NCBI GenBank assembly: GCA_946481405.1
Contig: CAMLNY010000022.1
Location: 1 to 8,743 of the forward strand
Direction: 5' to 3'
Length of the DNA: 8,743 bases
Origin: an uncultured Brevundimonas sp.
GTDB taxonomy: Bacteria > Pseudomonadota > Alphaproteobacteria > Caulobacterales > Caulobacteraceae
In this document: positions 5,376-8,743 of the stretch, in pieces
How positions within the stretch are numbered: the first letter of the stretch is position 1
Layout: each line of letters starts with the position of its first letter
Notes under the pieces: generated by a model
Told to the model about the DNA's origin: nothing
What the model saw: only the letters and a program-made list of their open reading frames with translations
The model's database searches: none
Position numbers and translations under genes: made by a program

Positions 5376-6182
5376 TTAGCCGGCCCGGGCGAACTCGGTG
5401 CCCGGCTCGGCGAGGGCCAGGATGGCGCCGATCGGGCCGGCCAGGGTGGCCTTGGTCGGCGCGACCGCCATGGCGCCCTCGAGGCCGGCGGCGGCGACCG
5501 CCAGCCGGGCGTCGGACGTCTTTATGGCCAGAGCCTTCAGGGTCTCGGCCTGCTGCCTGACCGCGCGAACGGCCTGCATCGGATCCTGATCGAACTGGGC
5601 GAGCGAGGCGGCGAGGATGCGCAGCGCCTGATCCTTGACCGCCAGGGCGGCCGCCGCAGCCGTCGCCGGCTTGTCGGCCTTGCGCTTTTGCGGTCCGGCG
5701 TATTCGCCGGAGTTGAACCGGCGCCGGTCCGGGCCGACGTAGCCGACCGCCTCGATCCAGTCGCGCGGTTTCAGGGCCACGTTCTCGACCCGCCGGAACA
5801 GGTCCGCCGAGGTGAAGGGCTTTCTGAGGAATTCGTGGATGCCCGCATCGCGCGCGCCCTTGATCGAGGTCGCGGTCGCATCGGCCGTCATCATGATGAT
5901 CGGGGCCCGACGGCAGGCGAGGTTCGAGCGGCGCAGGGTGCGGGCCAGACGTTCGCCGTCCAGCCGGGGCCCCGACCGTTCCGTGAAGATCAGACCCGGC
6001 TCCATCTCACGGGCGTGGTCCAGAACGCGGCTTTCGTCGGACTCGGTCACGACCTCGCGCGCGCCCATGCTCTTCATGATGTCCAGCAGCAGACGCGCCG
6101 ACGCCGCGTTGGGGTCGGCGATCAGCACGCGCCGAACGACCGGCTCGATGCGGTTCAGGATCCTGGCGTCGGCTGCGAACAC
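5376..6182 (-). CDS. Receiver-domain protein with Glu in place of the phospho-acceptor Asp
   Basis: This 268-residue protein starts with a CheY-like receiver domain (about residues 16-135) and has no DNA-binding output domain. Aligning by motif, RVLIADPN places D23 at the acidic pocket, with Ala22 where a second Asp is usual. LIFTERSGPRLDGE places E68 where the phosphorylated Asp should be. T99 (IIMMTAD) and K121 (LRKPF) are the conserved Thr and Lys. A YVGPDRRRF motif follows at 148-156; I recall similar motifs in other alphaproteobacterial receiver proteins. The remaining 110 residues are Ala-rich and probably helical. Glu at this position often mimics the phosphorylated state, so it may be constitutively active or a phosphorylation-independent partner (inference). 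The GTG start at 6182 follows GGAG (complement of 6190-6193) with 7-base spacing. It lies 74 bases after purA on the same strand and may be co-transcribed. Output and partner are unknown. Confidence 0.85.
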   Translation of the reverse strand: MFAADARILNRIEPVVRRVLIADPNAASARLLLDIMKSMGAREVVTESDESRVLDHAREMEPGLIFTERSGPRLDGERLARTLRRSNLACRRAPIIMMTADATATSIKGARDAGIHEFLRKPFTSADLFRRVENVALKPRDWIEAVGYVGPDRRRFNSGEYAGPQKRKADKPATAAAAALAVKDQALRILAASLAQFDQDPMQAVRAVRQQAETLKALAIKTSDARLAVAAAGLEGAMAVAPTKATLAGPIGAILALAEPGTEFARAG

Positions 6183-6213
6183 TAAGCAACTCCGGGGAGG
6201 TCAGCTTCCTGGC

Positions 6214-6229
6214 TAACCGCCACCGGTTA
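6214..6229 (-). other. Small hairpin between purA and the receiver-domain gene
   Basis: TAACCG (6214-6219) and CGGTTA (6224-6229) form a 6-base-pair stem with a 4-base loop in the 74-base gap. No T tract follows on the minus strand, so it is more likely an incidental or leader structure than an intrinsic terminator. Its position would allow partial separation of the two transcripts. Confidence 0.3.
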
Positions 6230-6256
6230 AGGTCGCGTTGAACGCAAACGGATTTC

Positions 6257-7558
<1,302 letters not shown>

Positions 7559-7606
7559 ATCTCCGCTGAATGCGGGCGCAGCCTATAGCGGGGGAATCGC
7601 GGAATG

Positions 7607-7624
7607 TCGTCCCGGCCGGGACGA
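7607..7624 (-). terminator. Perfect 18-base palindrome between serC and purA
   Basis: TCGTCCCGGCCGGGACGA reads the same on both strands. It begins two bases after the serC stop on the minus strand and lies about 50 bases before the purA start. It can form a 7-8 base-pair hairpin with a tight loop. No T run follows, so it may be a weak terminator, an mRNA-end stabiliser, or a binding site for a dimeric protein. The sequence does not decide between these. Confidence 0.4.
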
Positions 7625-7625
7625 T

Positions 7626-8743
7626 TTAGGCGTCGAGCTCGGCGACCGCCGTCTGGAACGCCCAGTCGAGCCACGGCGCGCCCGCGAGGATGTCGTCGGC
7701 TTCGACCGTGCAACCGCACCAGATCCGCAGGCCGGCGGGGGCGTTGCGATGGCTTTCGACGTCGAAGGCGGCCTCTTCGACCTCCAGCAGCGCCTTCATC
7801 CGCTTGACGAAGGCCTGACGACCGGCGTCGTCGAGCGCCGTCACCCGGGCATCGACGATCTTCAGACAGACCGAGGTCGTGGACCGGATCGAGACATCCT
7901 CGGCCAGATAGTCGACCCAGTCCGTCCGCTGCACCCAGGCGTCCAGCGCCGCCGCGTTCGCATTCGTGCGGCGAATGAGTTCGTCCAGCCCGCCGGCGCC
8001 CTTCGCCCACTCCAGGGCGTCGATCCAGTCTTCCAGCGTCCACAGCGAGAAGGTGTTGATCATCGTCCCGGCGGCCAAGGCCCGATCGAAGCCTTTGGCG
8101 TCGCGCAGACGCAGCACCTTGGGCACGGCGCGCGGCGGCTCGTAGCTGTCCAGCCGGGCGATCGCGCGCGGGCTGAACGCCGCCACGCCTATCCCGGCCT
8201 CGCCGCCCAGCGCCTTCTGGAAGGAGAAGGTCACGACATCGAGCTTCCTGAAGTCCATCGGCATAGCGAAGGCAGCCGAGGTCGCGTCGCAGATCACGAT
8301 CCCTTCGCGATCGTCCGCGATCCAGTTCGCGTTCGGCGCCCGCACGCCCGAGGTCGTGCCGTTCCAGGGGAAGACCAGATCCTTCTTCGGATCGACCTTC
8401 GAGACGTCCGGGAAACGGCCCCACGACGCCTCGAGGATCTCGAGTGACTCGAGCTTGAGATGATCCCTGGCGTCGACGGCCCATTGCTTGCCGAAATTCT
8501 CGAAGGCCATCACCTGCACGGGCCGTTCGCCCAGCATGTTCCACAGAGCGGCCTCGACCGCCCCGGTGTCGGAACCCGGCAGATAGGCCAGCACCCAGTC
8601 TTCCGGGACCCGAAGCACCTCCTTCGTCAGGCGCAGGCCGTAGGCGAACCGCTCCACCACCTCGACCGCGCGCCGCTGCTCGTCGCGCAAGTGGTCCCAG
8701 AAGAGACGGCAACCGGCGCAGGCGAACAGCCGGAACTTGCGCC
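7626..8743 (-). CDS. serC: Phosphoserine aminotransferase (SerC), with an abnormal N-terminus; cut by window edge
   Basis: The frame encodes an alphaproteobacterial-type SerC, the PLP enzyme that makes O-phosphoserine from 3-phosphohydroxypyruvate and glutamate in serine synthesis. Numbering from the TTG at 8690, recognisable segments are LPGSDTGAVEAALW (37-50), NGTTSG (110-115), ICDATSAAFAMPMDF (133-147), the PLP lysine K159 in SFQKALGGEAG, GTMINTFSLWTLEDW (208-222), STTSVCLKIVD (270-280) and LRIWCGCTVEADD (321-333). Homology begins only at about LTKEVL (nucleotide 8630). The normal N-terminus, with the SSGPCAKRPG and GRSHRS substrate-binding segments, is absent from all three minus-strand frames. 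Instead the open frame runs to the window edge as an unrelated sequence. Without the Arg/His pair of GRSHR, phosphate binding should fail. The TTG at 8690 is unlikely to be a real start. Either a fusion or a chimeric join is possible. The family assignment of the main body is confident. Confidence 0.85.
   Translation of the reverse strand, partial: RKFRLFACAGCRLFWDHLRDEQRRAVEVVERFAYGLRLTKEVLRVPEDWVLAYLPGSDTGAVEAALWNMLGERPVQVMAFENFGKQWAVDARDHLKLESLEILEASWGRFPDVSKVDPKKDLVFPWNGTTSGVRAPNANWIADDREGIVICDATSAAFAMPMDFRKLDVVTFSFQKALGGEAGIGVAAFSPRAIARLDSYEPPRAVPKVLRLRDAKGFDRALAAGTMINTFSLWTLEDWIDALEWAKGAGGLDELIRRTNANAAALDAWVQRTDWVDYLAEDVSIRSTTSVCLKIVDARVTALDDAGRQAFVKRMKALLEVEEAAFDVESHRNAPAGLRIWCGCTVEADDILAGAPWLDWAFQTAVAELDA
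8631..8743 (-). other. Foreign N-terminal segment fused in frame to SerC
   Basis: Read on the minus strand from the window edge, the frame gives RKFRLFACAGCRLFWDHL and then RDEQRRAVEVVERFAYGLR. This closely resembles a segment I know from planctomycete (Gemmata-type) proteins, R-K-L-R-L-F-A-C-A-C-C-R-R-I-W-H-L-L followed by T-D-E-R-S-R-R-A-V-E-V-A-E-R. It has no counterpart in SerC. The switch to SerC homology is abrupt, near 8628-8645. The resemblance is from memory and unaligned. The rest of the host gene lies beyond the window. Confidence 0.65.

Noticed and set aside
5367..6185. 272-codon plus-strand open frame opposite the receiver-domain gene
   Set aside because: It overlaps the minus-strand gene almost completely and its product is low-complexity Arg/Gly/Leu sequence, while the minus strand encodes conserved receiver motifs.

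Overview
The window is high-GC DNA, probably from an alphaproteobacterium close to Caulobacterales (Brevundimonas or Caulobacter-like). This rests on protein content only: a Calvin-subtype class II aldolase C-terminus, an alphaproteobacterial-type SerC, a 295-residue RpoH with an intact RpoH box, and the rluD-rpoH neighbourhood. GTG and TTG starts are frequent. No tRNA, rRNA, CRISPR array or insertion sequence is visible.

Layout, left to right. (1) The 3' end of a fructose-bisphosphate aldolase gene (1-277). (2) A tight plus-strand cluster (381-3491) with gaps of 12, 20 and 10 bases: a Tat-exported protein built almost entirely from six 19-residue Cys-bounded repeats, a JmjC/cupin-type Fe(II)/2-oxoglutarate oxygenase, an RluD-family pseudouridine synthase and a small GNAT acetyltransferase. 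(3) A lone predicted secreted protein of unknown function (3561-4199). (4) rpoH, the heat-shock sigma factor, with its own promoter-like leader and a strong shared terminator (4209-5357). (5) A minus-strand block read toward rpoH: serC (partial), purA and an atypical receiver-domain protein (8743 down to 5376).

The best candidate for an undescribed system is the pair at 381-2138. The repeat protein has a Tat signal and then six copies of C-[ST]-D-x-D-x-G-x(3)-D-x(2)-G-x-G-R-R-C, and it stops exactly at the last repeat cysteine. Synonymous changes dominate between the copies, so the peptide sequence is under selection. The adjacent oxygenase keeps the HxD...H iron triad. A plausible reading is a secreted multi-repeat substrate hydroxylated in the cytoplasm before Tat export. 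The main alternative is that the oxygenase acts on the ribosome, as YcfD/NO66-type enzymes do, because it sits next to rluD.

A second anomaly is at the right edge. The SerC reading frame lacks the family's N-terminal substrate-binding part. It runs instead, in frame, into a segment resembling a motif I associate with planctomycete (Gemmata-type) proteins. This is either a real gene fusion or a chimeric join in the assembly.
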